This document shows, one piece after another, positions 15,683 through 21,200 of a stretch of 21,329 nt of DNA. The notes under the pieces are model-generated. The model saw only the letters and a list, made by a program, of their open reading frames with translations, searched no databases and had not been told where the DNA came from. The stretch comes from an uncultured Lachnospiraceae bacterium (GTDB lineage: Bacteria; Bacillota; Clostridia; Lachnospirales; Lachnospiraceae), in the NCBI GenBank assembly GCA_910577675.1, contig CAJTOR010000054.1:1-21329 (forward strand), given 5' to 3'. Made by a program: the position numbers and the translations under genes. How positions within the stretch are numbered: position 1 is the stretch's first letter; each line of letters starts with the position of its first letter.

Positions 15683-17626
15683 TTAACTGAATAATGACGA
15701 GATCAGACCAAACAGGGACGAAAACATGTTCCCAATCGATTTCAGACCAGTACGGGCAAGACCGAGCAGGGCAGGCAGAATCCACAAACCAAGCCCAACC
15801 CCAAGGGCAAGCGTTATTTCAGATGGGAGGAACGAATATAAATCCGCCAGGAGGACTGGCAGGCTGCCAAGCCCTTCCAGGATGCCTTTTACCGAACCGA
15901 GTACACCGGAAAGGAAACTGCCGGTAGAAGTAACCCCTTCCACAATTCCACCTTGCACGTTGCTGCCAAACTCGCCGATCGCATCCCACTGGGGACCGCC
16001 AATAATAAGATCACCCCCACCGGAACCGGAGCCGCCTGTACCGCCGGAGCCATTGCCACCCGTTCCACCGCCCCCTGTGCTGCCAGAACCATTGCCACCC
16101 GTCCCACCTGTCCCACCAGTAGGGCCACCACTATTTAGGACAAGCCCCGCATTTAGTCCCGGGATTGCTGTAGAAATCATCTGGGAAGACCAGGTATAGT
16201 GTTTTACCGTTTCATCAAATTTAAAACGGTTGATGAATTCGTCCGTGACACTATCCGCAATGGCACTTTCCTTTAACTTCTTCCAGTTCTCCCCCAACCC
16301 GTCTTTTGATAGTCCAAAGCGTTGGATTTCCTCATTGTAAACAAAGTAGTCAAGGTAATCCGATAAGATTTCACCGAACTGGTCGAGATAATCCCCTGCA
16401 TCCTCTATGAATTCAAATGAAAAAAAGTGGGCAACACCAGAAGCAACTGGGTAACCCTTTGTCGCAAGCCAACGCGAAAAGTTTTCTAGCGGGGAAAGGG
16501 AATAGTTAAAATCAAATTTTCCGGTCGTGCCACCATCGCCACTCCCCCCGCCGATAATACCGCCGCCGATCTCCCCACCTGCATTCCCACCGCCACCAAT
16601 CCCACCGGAAAAAACGGGCTTCCAAGTTTGCGATGCAACGTCCCAGTATTTTTCTTCGGGCTTGCTGATGCCGAGGAGGGACAGGAGGTTATTGTCGTTG
16701 GTGGAAACAATGTCGTAAACGGTGCCATAGGAGGAAATTTGACAGAAAATGGCAGGGTTTGCAACATGTGTAACTGTTTTTTGCCCCGTTTTAAGATCCA
16801 ATACTTCAACAGCAACGAAGCGCCCAGATGGCTGGGTTTCATTCGCACTAGCAACACATTTAATGATATCATCACCGGCTTTATAACAATTATCATAATA
16901 ATATGTATTACTGATAAGTGTATCACCAGTTAACATACGGAATGTAGTCGCATACTTAAAATCATAGGGGGATGGGGCATTGTATAAAATTTGCTCCCCA
17001 TTAATTAAAACTTTTCCATTTGTCCTTTTTAAATACATGTATATATTTAATAATTGATTATCATAAACATAAGGATCAATTAAATAAGAATGCACTGGTA
17101 TCATATAATAAGATGTTTGTTTTAATTCCCCATTAGTATAAACAAATTGAAAAAAAATACCTTCGTATACACATCCTAATTTTCCAAGCAAGTTATTCGT
17201 AACGAAATTCAATTCACTAGAACCTGATCTGTACCAAAAATATAAATCAATAAATTCATTTCCACTTTCATCTACCCATGTCTGGATAAAAAATATATTA
17301 TATTCATGGACATTCCAAGATAAACGGACAGAATCACGAAAAATTTTACAATATTTATCCTTATAACGTAAGATTGTATCACTTCCGTCAGATAGTAATT
17401 TTGCATGTTCATTTGCATTTGTATACTGCGAATAATCAGTTGGGCTTTCAAACTGTTCAGATAACACTGGTTTATCTTCCGCCCCATCCGCTTCCACTGG
17501 CACAAGCTTCCACATAAACAGAAACGCAATCAATATAATCCCCAAAATAAGCGGAATCCCAAAAATCGGTGGATAATTCCTGCCTGCCGAATCCTTCCCC
17601 CAATATCCTGTTCTCTCCTTCTCCAT
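15683..17626 (-). CDS. pIII-like adsorption / receptor-binding protein
   Basis: A 647-aa phage surface protein. Start at ATG 17626, eight bases after AGGAGG; an ATG two codons earlier is too close to that site. A membrane segment or uncleaved signal (IFGIPLILGIILIAFLFMW, residues 21-39) leads to a large extracellular domain. Two glycine-rich linkers follow, at about residues 338-367 (SGGIGGGGNAGG-type) and 497-537 (GGTGG/GSGSGG repeats). A C-terminal membrane anchor (TLALGVGLGLWILPALLGLA) ends the protein. Glycine-rich linkers between domains plus a C-terminal anchor are the hallmark of pIII. The DNA for the first external domain (~16850-17450) is much more AT-rich than the rest, suggesting an exchanged host-range module. 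Confidence 0.8.
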   Translation of the reverse strand: MEKERTGYWGKDSAGRNYPPIFGIPLILGIILIAFLFMWKLVPVEADGAEDKPVLSEQFESPTDYSQYTNANEHAKLLSDGSDTILRYKDKYCKIFRDSVRLSWNVHEYNIFFIQTWVDESGNEFIDLYFWYRSGSSELNFVTNNLLGKLGCVYEGIFFQFVYTNGELKQTSYYMIPVHSYLIDPYVYDNQLLNIYMYLKRTNGKVLINGEQILYNAPSPYDFKYATTFRMLTGDTLISNTYYYDNCYKAGDDIIKCVASANETQPSGRFVAVEVLDLKTGQKTVTHVANPAIFCQISSYGTVYDIVSTNDNNLLSLLGISKPEEKYWDVASQTWKPVFSGGIGGGGNAGGEIGGGIIGGGSGDGGTTGKFDFNYSLSPLENFSRWLATKGYPVASGVAHFFSFEFIEDAGDYLDQFGEILSDYLDYFVYNEEIQRFGLSKDGLGENWKKLKESAIADSVTDEFINRFKFDETVKHYTWSSQMISTAIPGLNAGLVLNSGGPTGGTGGTGGNGSGSTGGGGTGGNGSGGTGGSGSGGGDLIIGGPQWDAIGEFGSNVQGGIVEGVTSTGSFLSGVLGSVKGILEGLGSLPVLLADLYSFLPSEITLALGVGLGLWILPALLGLARTGLKSIGNMFSSLFGLISSLFS

Positions 17627-17701
17627 CCCCATCCCCTCCTCTCTCCATAGAAAACAAAAGGGCAGGATGACCTGCCCCCTCCGGAACATGCCGGATAACA
17701 C

Positions 17702-18085
17702 CTATTCCACTGCTGTGCGTTTCGCTTTACGGAAAAGCGTAAAACCAAGCCCCGCAAGCGAACCAATCAAGAAAACATTGATCGGGAAAACATTGAATAG
17801 ACCTGCCACCTGTTTCACCAGGTCAACCAGCTCGCCAACCAGGCTACTGTCGATCACACTGCCAGAACCACCGCTACTTGCGAACACCGGGACTGCACCG
17901 GACACGGCAAGCAACATAAAACACATGGAAAGGGCAGCAAAACAATACGACAAACTTCGTCTGCCCCTGGACTTCCCAGTATCATGGGCCTGCATATCCC
18001 TTTCCGCTGCATGATCCGGGACTTCTGTAATCCCTTCTTTTGCATCCGTCAGAACCTGGTGCTTCAACCAAAACTTCCTACACAT
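17702..18085 (-). CDS. Major coat protein precursor (pVIII-like)
   Basis: A 127-aa precursor. The signal peptide runs RRSLSYCFAALSMCFMLLAV to VPVFA, with predicted cleavage after Ala69. The 58-aa mature part begins SSGGSGSVIDSS, has an amphipathic stretch, a membrane helix (about residues 96-117) and the basic end FRKAKRTAVE. That is exactly the build of a filamentous-phage major coat protein. The 18085 ATG follows AAAGGAG by six bases; an internal ATG at 17995 would give a shorter, 39-residue leader. It lies directly before the pIII-like gene. A ~200-base leader upstream (18086-18285) has several hairpins and no gene. Confidence 0.85.
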   Translation of the reverse strand: MCRKFWLKHQVLTDAKEGITEVPDHAAERDMQAHDTGKSRGRRSLSYCFAALSMCFMLLAVSGAVPVFASSGGSGSVIDSSLVGELVDLVKQVAGLFNVFPINVFLIGSLAGLGFTLFRKAKRTAVE

Positions 18086-18233
18086 CCTTCGCTCCTTTCT
18101 ACCATTCCCATGGCAATCCGTAGAACCCGGCAAACAAATACCTTGCGGCGCTTGCCGTAGATCTTGCTGCCTTGCAGCACCATATATTTTTAAGCATAAT
18201 GCCATATGGTCATTTTTACTTCTAACCTTTTAA

Positions 18234-18264
18234 GGAGAGTCCCCAGGGGAAGCCCCCAGGGATA
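18234..18264 (-). repeat. GC-rich hairpin in the coat gene leader
   Basis: On the minus strand CCCTGGGG-GCTT-CCCCTGGGG-like sequence folds as GGGG/CCCC inside CCC/GGG with one T.T mismatch. No T-run follows. It could mark RNA processing or differential expression between the genes before and after it; function unknown. Confidence 0.35.
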
Positions 18265-18285
18265 CCAGAAAATGAGTTTTTGCAA

Positions 18286-18585
18286 TTATTCAAGTGCCAT
18301 AATAAAATTCAGGCTGGAAACACTCAAAACACTTTTGCCAGACCTGGCTTTCAGGATAAAATCCCCATCATACACCCCCGGCACATCCACCAGTGACTTG
18401 GCAGCATCAACGGAAATACTCTCCTTCATAACAGAATAACCAAGCTCGCCACTTTCCGAATCTACTTTCGGCTTCAAGTTATCCGTCATGACATAATGCA
18501 GGGACACCCCACTGCGCGTCGCCTTCGTTACATCGTCCACCATGTCCCATGGTTTTGCCGATAATACAATAACTGTACTCTTCAT
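18286..18585 (-). CDS. Hypothetical phage protein, possible ssDNA-binding protein (99 aa)
   Basis: A 99-aa soluble protein, AGAGGT four bases before ATG, no signal peptide or membrane segment. Alternating hydrophobic residues (TVIVLSAKPWD, VSLHYVMTDN, YDGDFILKARSG, SVLSVSSLNFIM) suggest a small beta-barrel. A small OB-fold protein just before the coat gene is where filamentous phages encode their ssDNA-binding protein (pV). The function is inferred from size, predicted strands and position; no diagnostic motif is visible. Confidence 0.5.
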   Translation of the reverse strand: MKSTVIVLSAKPWDMVDDVTKATRSGVSLHYVMTDNLKPKVDSESGELGYSVMKESISVDAAKSLVDVPGVYDGDFILKARSGKSVLSVSSLNFIMALE

Positions 18586-18625
18586 TCATACCTCTTTCTG
18601 CCCGTAAAAGCCGATAGCAAAGCAT

Positions 18626-18901
18626 CTATTTATTATTCTTCCGCCCAGTAAGTAGGCGGTTGATCTCCCCCTCAAACCGTGCCGCCAACTCGCCGTCACA
18701 AAGCACGGTTGCAAGCTGGCAATATGCCATCATCTTTCCAAAGGCAATAATATGGATGTTTTCAGCATTGCTTGTCGTATATTCCATGGTGTACTCCATG
18801 GCTGCTGATTCAAACAGGGCAAGCAGGTTCTGACGTAAGATAGCAGTCCCTTCGATACTTCCAGTACTGTTCTTCGATTTTAGGAATTTATTCAAGTTCA
18901 T
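18626..18901 (-). CDS. Hypothetical phage protein (91 aa), first gene of the operon
   Basis: A 91-aa protein with GGAAGGACGG before the ATG. It is helical in character with a basic N-terminus (MNLNKFLKSKN) and basic C-terminus (TGRKNNK), without membrane segments. It is the first gene after the leftward promoter. A degenerate copy of its first ~20 codons and upstream region lies at 19527-19660. Function unknown; an early regulatory or replication accessory role is possible by position. Confidence 0.65.
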   Translation of the reverse strand: MNLNKFLKSKNSTGSIEGTAILRQNLLALFESAAMEYTMEYTTSNAENIHIIAFGKMMAYCQLATVLCDGELAARFEGEINRLLTGRKNNK

Positions 18902-18981
18902 ATCCGTCCTTCCGCCCCGGCTCCCGCGCTCGGGGACTTTACTTTTTGCGGGATTTTTGGTACAATGAAAGTAAAAACTTA
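18848..18981 (+). repeat. Duplicated promoter module, copy 1
   Basis: Imperfect direct repeat with 19527-19660. It covers the 5' end of the 91-aa gene and the upstream promoter region. A 33-bp core (18930-18962 and 19608-19640) is identical in both copies. Confidence 0.85.
18938..18966 (+). promoter_or_regulatory. Rightward promoter of the first HTH regulator
   Basis: TTTACT, 17-base spacer, TACAAT. Conserved in copy 2 at 19616-19644 with TATAAT. Transcription would run across the leftward promoter into the regulator gene at 19129. Confidence 0.6.
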
Positions 18982-19008
18982 CTTAGCATTAATATTTAAA
19001 TAGCAAAC

Positions 19009-19101
19009 ATTAACATTATATTAACAAACGCTTATAAATTTGTCAAGTTGTTTTTTAGTGTCCGCAAATTTTTTATTACCGTTCGCTTTTAATATATTAA
19101 C
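19009..19101. promoter_or_regulatory. Operator-like ATTAAC repeats at the divergent promoter region
   Basis: ATTAAC occurs at 19009-19014 and 19020-19025, one helical turn apart and overlapping the leftward -10 box, and again at 19096-19101 next to the palindrome TTAATATATTAA. Such spacing fits a repressor operator; the binding protein is unknown but the neighbouring HTH proteins are obvious candidates. Confidence 0.4.
19018..19046 (-). promoter_or_regulatory. Leftward promoter of the phage structural operon
   Basis: Minus strand TTGACA (19046-19041), 17-base spacer, TAATAT (19023-19018). A perfect -35 box placed ~110 bases before the first leftward gene. Confidence 0.7.
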
Positions 19102-19128
19102 TATAGCTAACTCAAGGAGGTATACTTT

Positions 19129-19452
19129 ATGATTAGATATAACAAACTTTTTGCATTATTGGCAAAAAATAAAATGAAAAAAACCGATTTATTAAATGTT
19201 ATTTCCTCACCAACCCTTGCCAAGTTATCCAAAGATGAAATTGTAAGAACTGATATCATAGACAAAATATGCCTATTTTTACATTGTCAACCCGAAAATA
19301 TAATGGAAGTCGTAACAGAAAAAAATGTAGTGGAAAAAAAATCTGGCAAAACGGTAAAACTTATTACTAAAAACATTTTAGATCCTGAATATGGGGAAAT
19401 ATCTGTCAAAGAAGAATATTTGGATTTTCATGATGATTCCCCGAGGAACTAA
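19129..19452 (+). CDS. HTH (Cro/CI-type) regulator
   Basis: A 107-aa protein, AAGGAGG eight bases before ATG. Residues 4-60 fit the short Xre/Cro HTH form (KLFALLAKNKMKKTDLLNVI, then SSPTLAKLSKDEIVRTDIID and ICLFLHCQPENIMEVV). The C-terminal ~45 residues are charged. It faces the leftward structural promoter across an operator-like region, so it likely controls the phage switch. A fragment similar to its LFLHCQPENI region reappears at 20399-20464. Confidence 0.8.
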   Translation: MIRYNKLFALLAKNKMKKTDLLNVISSPTLAKLSKDEIVRTDIIDKICLFLHCQPENIMEVVTEKNVVEKKSGKTVKLITKNILDPEYGEISVKEEYLDFHDDSPRN

Positions 19453-19526
19453 TTAACCGAAGTGATTGGAACAAACCATAATAAACTTTTTTACGTAAGA
19501 AACTAAAAAGATATACAGGTGGATCA

Positions 19527-19660
19527 CCCTTCAACTCTTCCAGTACTATTTTATATTTTCGGAATTTATTCAAGTTTATATCTGTCCTTTCTCCCCAAGC
19601 TTCCGCGTCGGGGACTTTACTTTTTGCGGGATTTTTGGTATAATTAAGGTTAAAACTTTA
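19527..19660 (+). repeat. Duplicated promoter module, copy 2 (with decayed gene start)
   Basis: Degenerate copy of 18848-18981. The minus-strand gene start is destroyed (ATA in place of ATG before AACTTGAATAAATTC), while the rightward promoter is conserved and improved to TATAAT. The surrounding gap 19453-19763 contains no gene. Confidence 0.85.
19616..19644 (+). promoter_or_regulatory. Promoter of the CI-like repressor
   Basis: TTTACT, 17-base spacer, perfect TATAAT, ~120 bases upstream of the repressor start. Confidence 0.7.
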
Positions 19661-19672
19661 AGTGTACAAATA

Positions 19673-19753
19673 TACGAATTATTATTCGCCCCCAATCCAA
19701 TAATACCGTATTTTTGTTCGCTTGTCAACACTATTTACGAATTATTTTTCGTA
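19673..19753. promoter_or_regulatory. Paired operators upstream of the repressor gene
   Basis: Two sites share TACGAATTATTNTTCG: 19673-19688 (inner palindrome CGAAT-TATT-ATTCG) and 19736-19753 (perfect TACGAA-TTATTT-TTCGTA). Both lie between the promoter and the ATG, as for an autoregulated phage repressor. Confidence 0.6.
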
Positions 19754-19763
19754 TGGAGGAGTT

Positions 19764-20204
19764 ATGTTCAGCGATCGCCTAGCAGAAGCATTAAAAACAA
19801 ATCAAATTACCGGAAATGCTTTATGTAAAAGATTAGGCATGGAAAACAGAAACTACACTAATTGGAGAAATAACAAAATACCCCGAGGCGAAACTTTAAA
19901 ACAAATTGCGGATGTTCTTAATGTTTCCACGGACTGGCTCTTAGAACGAGAAGGGGCAAATACACCAGACGAAGAAAAATTACTGCGTGACTATAAGGAT
20001 ACAGACACAGGAGGAAAAAGAATCATCTTAAACATTGCAGACATGGAAGCGAAGCGAAGCCGATCAGATCGGGAGCAATCAGATGAACCCCTAAACAACA
20101 CAACTAAAAAGATAAATTTTTTTGATCTGGCTATGAAACAAAATCCTAACCATCAAGAACAACAAAACCAAGAAGATAATGAAGAACTAAAACCATTTGC
20201 TTAA
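19764..20204 (+). CDS. CI-like phage repressor, Xre family
   Basis: A 146-aa protein starting at ATG 19764, four bases after GGAGG; an upstream ATG at 19722 would run through an operator. Residues 1-60 are a classical HTH_3 domain (FSDRLAEALKTNQITGNALC, RLGMENRNYTNWRNNKIPRG, LKQIADVLNVSTDWLL). The C-terminus is polar and Gln/Asn/Glu-rich, with no LexA-type peptidase residues, so induction by RecA-driven self-cleavage is not expected. Likely keeps the prophage silent and regulates itself through the two TACGAATTATT sites. Confidence 0.82.
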   Translation: MFSDRLAEALKTNQITGNALCKRLGMENRNYTNWRNNKIPRGETLKQIADVLNVSTDWLLEREGANTPDEEKLLRDYKDTDTGGKRIILNIADMEAKRSRSDREQSDEPLNNTTKKINFFDLAMKQNPNHQEQQNQEDNEELKPFA

Positions 20205-20228
20205 ACATTTATAAAGGAGAGATCAATT

Positions 20229-20396
20229 ATGAAAGAATACATTTTAGCATCCGATGAATATACTACTATTATTTTTAGAACTAATAATGATGAACCTTTC
20301 GAACCAGAAGAATTAATTGGACTTCTTAGTGAAAATGAAATACAACGAATGGATGAGAATTACAAAAATAAACATCATGAAACAATATACATTTAG
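20229..20396 (+). CDS. Small acidic hypothetical protein (55 aa)
   Basis: A short gene 25 bases after the repressor stop, with AAAGGAG ten bases before ATG. The product begins MKEYILASDEYTTIIFRTNN and is rich in Glu/Asp/Asn, without membrane segment. It is probably cotranscribed with the repressor. Function unknown; an antirepressor or repressor partner are possibilities from position only. Confidence 0.6.
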   Translation: MKEYILASDEYTTIIFRTNNDEPFEPEELIGLLSENEIQRMDENYKNKHHETIYI

Positions 20397-20398
20397 GT

Positions 20399-20464
20399 TT
20401 ATTTTTACATTGTCAACCCGGAAACATTGTGAAAGTTATAACCAAAAAGAATGAATTTCTTTAA
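20399..20464 (+). pseudogene. Remnant of an HTH regulator gene
   Basis: In frame, LFLHCQPGNIVKVITKKN then EFL and stop closely resembles LFLHCQPENIMEVVTEKN of the regulator at 19129-19452, and 17 bases around TTTTTACATTGTCAACCCG are identical at DNA level. No start or HTH part remains. It shows that a second copy of the regulator once lay here. Confidence 0.75.
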
Positions 20465-20489
20465 AAAAACCAAATTTTCAAAATGTATA

Positions 20490-20518
20490 TTGCAAATTTC
20501 TTTTGCATATGCTATAAT
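20490..20518 (+). promoter_or_regulatory. Antitoxin RNA promoter, module 1
   Basis: TTGCAA, 17-base spacer, perfect TATAAT; start predicted at ~20525. Confidence 0.75.
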
Positions 20519-20524
20519 GCCATT

Positions 20525-20595
20525 AGGCAAAAGAAATTAAATATCCATATCGCACAAATTGAACCCCCCGGGAATGCGGTCCCGGGGGGTTCTTT
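20525..20595 (+). ncRNA. Antitoxin RNA (RNAII-like), module 1
   Basis: A ~70-nt untranslated RNA between a consensus promoter and an intrinsic terminator. Its 5' part contains AAAAGAAATTAA (20529-20540) and ATCCATATCGCAC (20543-20555). The same two sequences occur on the plus strand over the toxin start (20674-20685 and 20689-20701), so the RNA is complementary to the start codon and ribosome-site region of the toxin mRNA. This two-segment pairing plus shared terminator copies the architecture of RNAII of the pAD1 par locus. Confidence 0.75.
20561..20595. terminator. Shared bidirectional terminator, module 1
   Basis: A perfect 12-bp stem GAACCCCCCGGG/CCCGGGGGGTTC (20561-20572, 20581-20592) with an 8-nt loop, followed by TTTC. 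It lies between the ends of the convergent antitoxin RNA and toxin mRNA; toxin stop is at 20599. Confidence 0.85.
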
Positions 20596-20598
20596 CGG

Positions 20599-20694
20599 CT
20601 AGTTGTCGCAGTCCTTACCGTCTAACCATTTGCAGAGGTAGTAAGCTACTACACTCGCCATGACGGAAAGAATAAAAGAAATTAATAAATCCAT
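20599..20694 (-). CDS. Type I toxin-like hydrophobic peptide (31 aa), module 1
   Basis: A 31-aa peptide, far below usual gene-calling limits. ATG at 20694 follows AAAGGGGG by six bases. It starts MDLLISFILSVMASVVAYYL, one membrane-spanning helix, and ends CKWLDGKDCDN, a charged tail. Size, N-terminal helix and polar Asp/Lys tail match the Fst/Ldr-type membrane toxins. It has its own promoter, and an antisense RNA covers its translation start. Membrane depolarisation on overexpression is the expected effect, by analogy. Confidence 0.8.
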   Translation of the reverse strand: MDLLISFILSVMASVVAYYLCKWLDGKDCDN

Positions 20695-20739
20695 ATCGCA
20701 CCCCCTTTCTGTTGCCAGATTGGGTACGACAACATTAAT

Positions 20740-20768
20740 ATTTTATTCCTACTGTCGATTCCTGTCAA
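20740..20768 (-). promoter_or_regulatory. Toxin promoter, module 1
   Basis: Minus strand TTGACA (20768-20763), 17-base spacer, TAAAAT (20745-20740). The same boxes occur in module 2. Confidence 0.75.
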
Positions 20769-20802
20769 TCCTGTTTCTTCATTTATTTTCCTCTCCCTCC
20801 AC

Positions 20803-20813
20803 CTCTTAATCAG
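20803..20813 (+). repeat. Fragment of the att core inside the prophage
   Basis: CTCTTAATCAG, identical to the first 11 bases of attL and attR, at the same place relative to toxin module 1 as attR has to module 2 (109 versus 112 bases from the toxin start). Homology stops there and the remnant of a second repressor gene begins. Confidence 0.65.
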
Positions 20814-20848
20814 AACAAGAAGAAGATAACCAATTAAAATCATTCGCA
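20813..20848 (+). pseudogene. Remnant of the 3' end of a second repressor gene
   Basis: Twelve codons read EQEEDNQLKSFA, against EQQNQEDNEELKPFA at the end of the intact repressor (19764-20204). The stop is lost and the frame runs on. It directly abuts the att-core fragment, marking a deletion junction between two related elements. Confidence 0.6.
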
Positions 20849-20883
20849 AAAAAAACTAATACAAGAATTTTTCAAAATGTATA

Positions 20884-20912
20884 TTGCAAACCTCTTCTGC
20901 ATATGCTATAAT
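20884..20912 (+). promoter_or_regulatory. Antitoxin RNA promoter, module 2
   Basis: TTGCAA, 17-base spacer, TATAAT; both boxes conserved with module 1 although the spacer has changed. Confidence 0.75.
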
Positions 20913-20918
20913 GCCAGT

Positions 20919-20984
20919 AGGCAAAAGAAGTCAAAATAAAATCTAGCACGAACCCCCTGGGGAGGCACCCCCAGGGGGTTTTGT
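20919..20984 (+). ncRNA. Antitoxin RNA (RNAII-like), module 2
   Basis: A ~65-nt RNA with AAAAGAAGTCAAAAT (20923-20937) followed by AAAATCTAGCAC (20938-20949). The plus strand over its own toxin start has AAAAGAAGTCAAAAT (21069-21083) and AAAATCCAGCAC (21088-21099). These differ from the module 1 segments, so each RNA best matches its own toxin mRNA. Confidence 0.75.
20951..20982. terminator. Shared bidirectional terminator, module 2
   Basis: A 12-bp stem AACCCCCTGGGG/CCCCAGGGGGTT (20951-20962, 20969-20980), 6-nt loop, then TTGTTAC. The stem sequence differs from module 1 on both arms, so pairing is conserved through compensatory changes. Confidence 0.85.
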
Positions 20985-20993
20985 TACTTTTGG

Positions 20994-21089
20994 CTAGTCA
21001 TCGCGATCTTTACCGTCTAACCATTTGCAGAGGTAGTAGGCTACTACACTCGCCATAACGGAAAGAAAAAAAGAAGTCAAAATGTCCAA
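20994..21089 (-). CDS. Type I toxin-like hydrophobic peptide (31 aa), module 2
   Basis: A 31-aa homologue of the module 1 peptide: (M)DILTSFFLSVMASVVAYY, then LCKWLDGKDRDD. The start is a TTG at 21089, nine bases after AAAGGGGG, against ATG at six bases in module 1, so translation is probably weaker. The hydrophobic core SVMASVVAYYLCKWLDGKD is unchanged between copies while the first ten residues and the leader have changed together with the antisense RNA. Confidence 0.75.
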   Translation of the reverse strand: MDILTSFFLSVMASVVAYYLCKWLDGKDRDD

Positions 21090-21137
21090 AATCCAGCACC
21101 CCCTTTCTGTTGCCAGATTGGGCGCGACAACATTAAT

Positions 21138-21166
21138 ATTTTATTCCTTCTGTCGATTCCTGTCAA
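21138..21166 (-). promoter_or_regulatory. Toxin promoter, module 2
   Basis: Minus strand TTGACA (21166-21161), 17-base spacer, TAAAAT (21143-21138). The -35 box ends only 34 bases from the att core, so integration or excision changes what lies just upstream of the toxin promoter. Confidence 0.75.
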
Positions 21167-21200
21167 TCCTGTTTCTTCATTTATTTTCCTCTCCCTCCCC

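Larger units (their letters stand above)
20475..20813. repeat. Tandem toxin-antitoxin module, copy 1
   Basis: Direct repeat with 20869-21211. Each unit runs from TTTTCAAAATGTATATTGCA through antitoxin RNA, shared terminator, toxin gene and toxin promoter to CTCTTAATCAG, the first 11 bases of the att core. Most of the toxin gene and its promoter are almost identical; the antisense pairing segments and terminator have diverged. Confidence 0.9.

Noticed and set aside
15694..16199. Proline-rich plus-strand frames opposite the adsorption gene
   Set aside because: They are the reverse complement of the glycine-rich linker codons.
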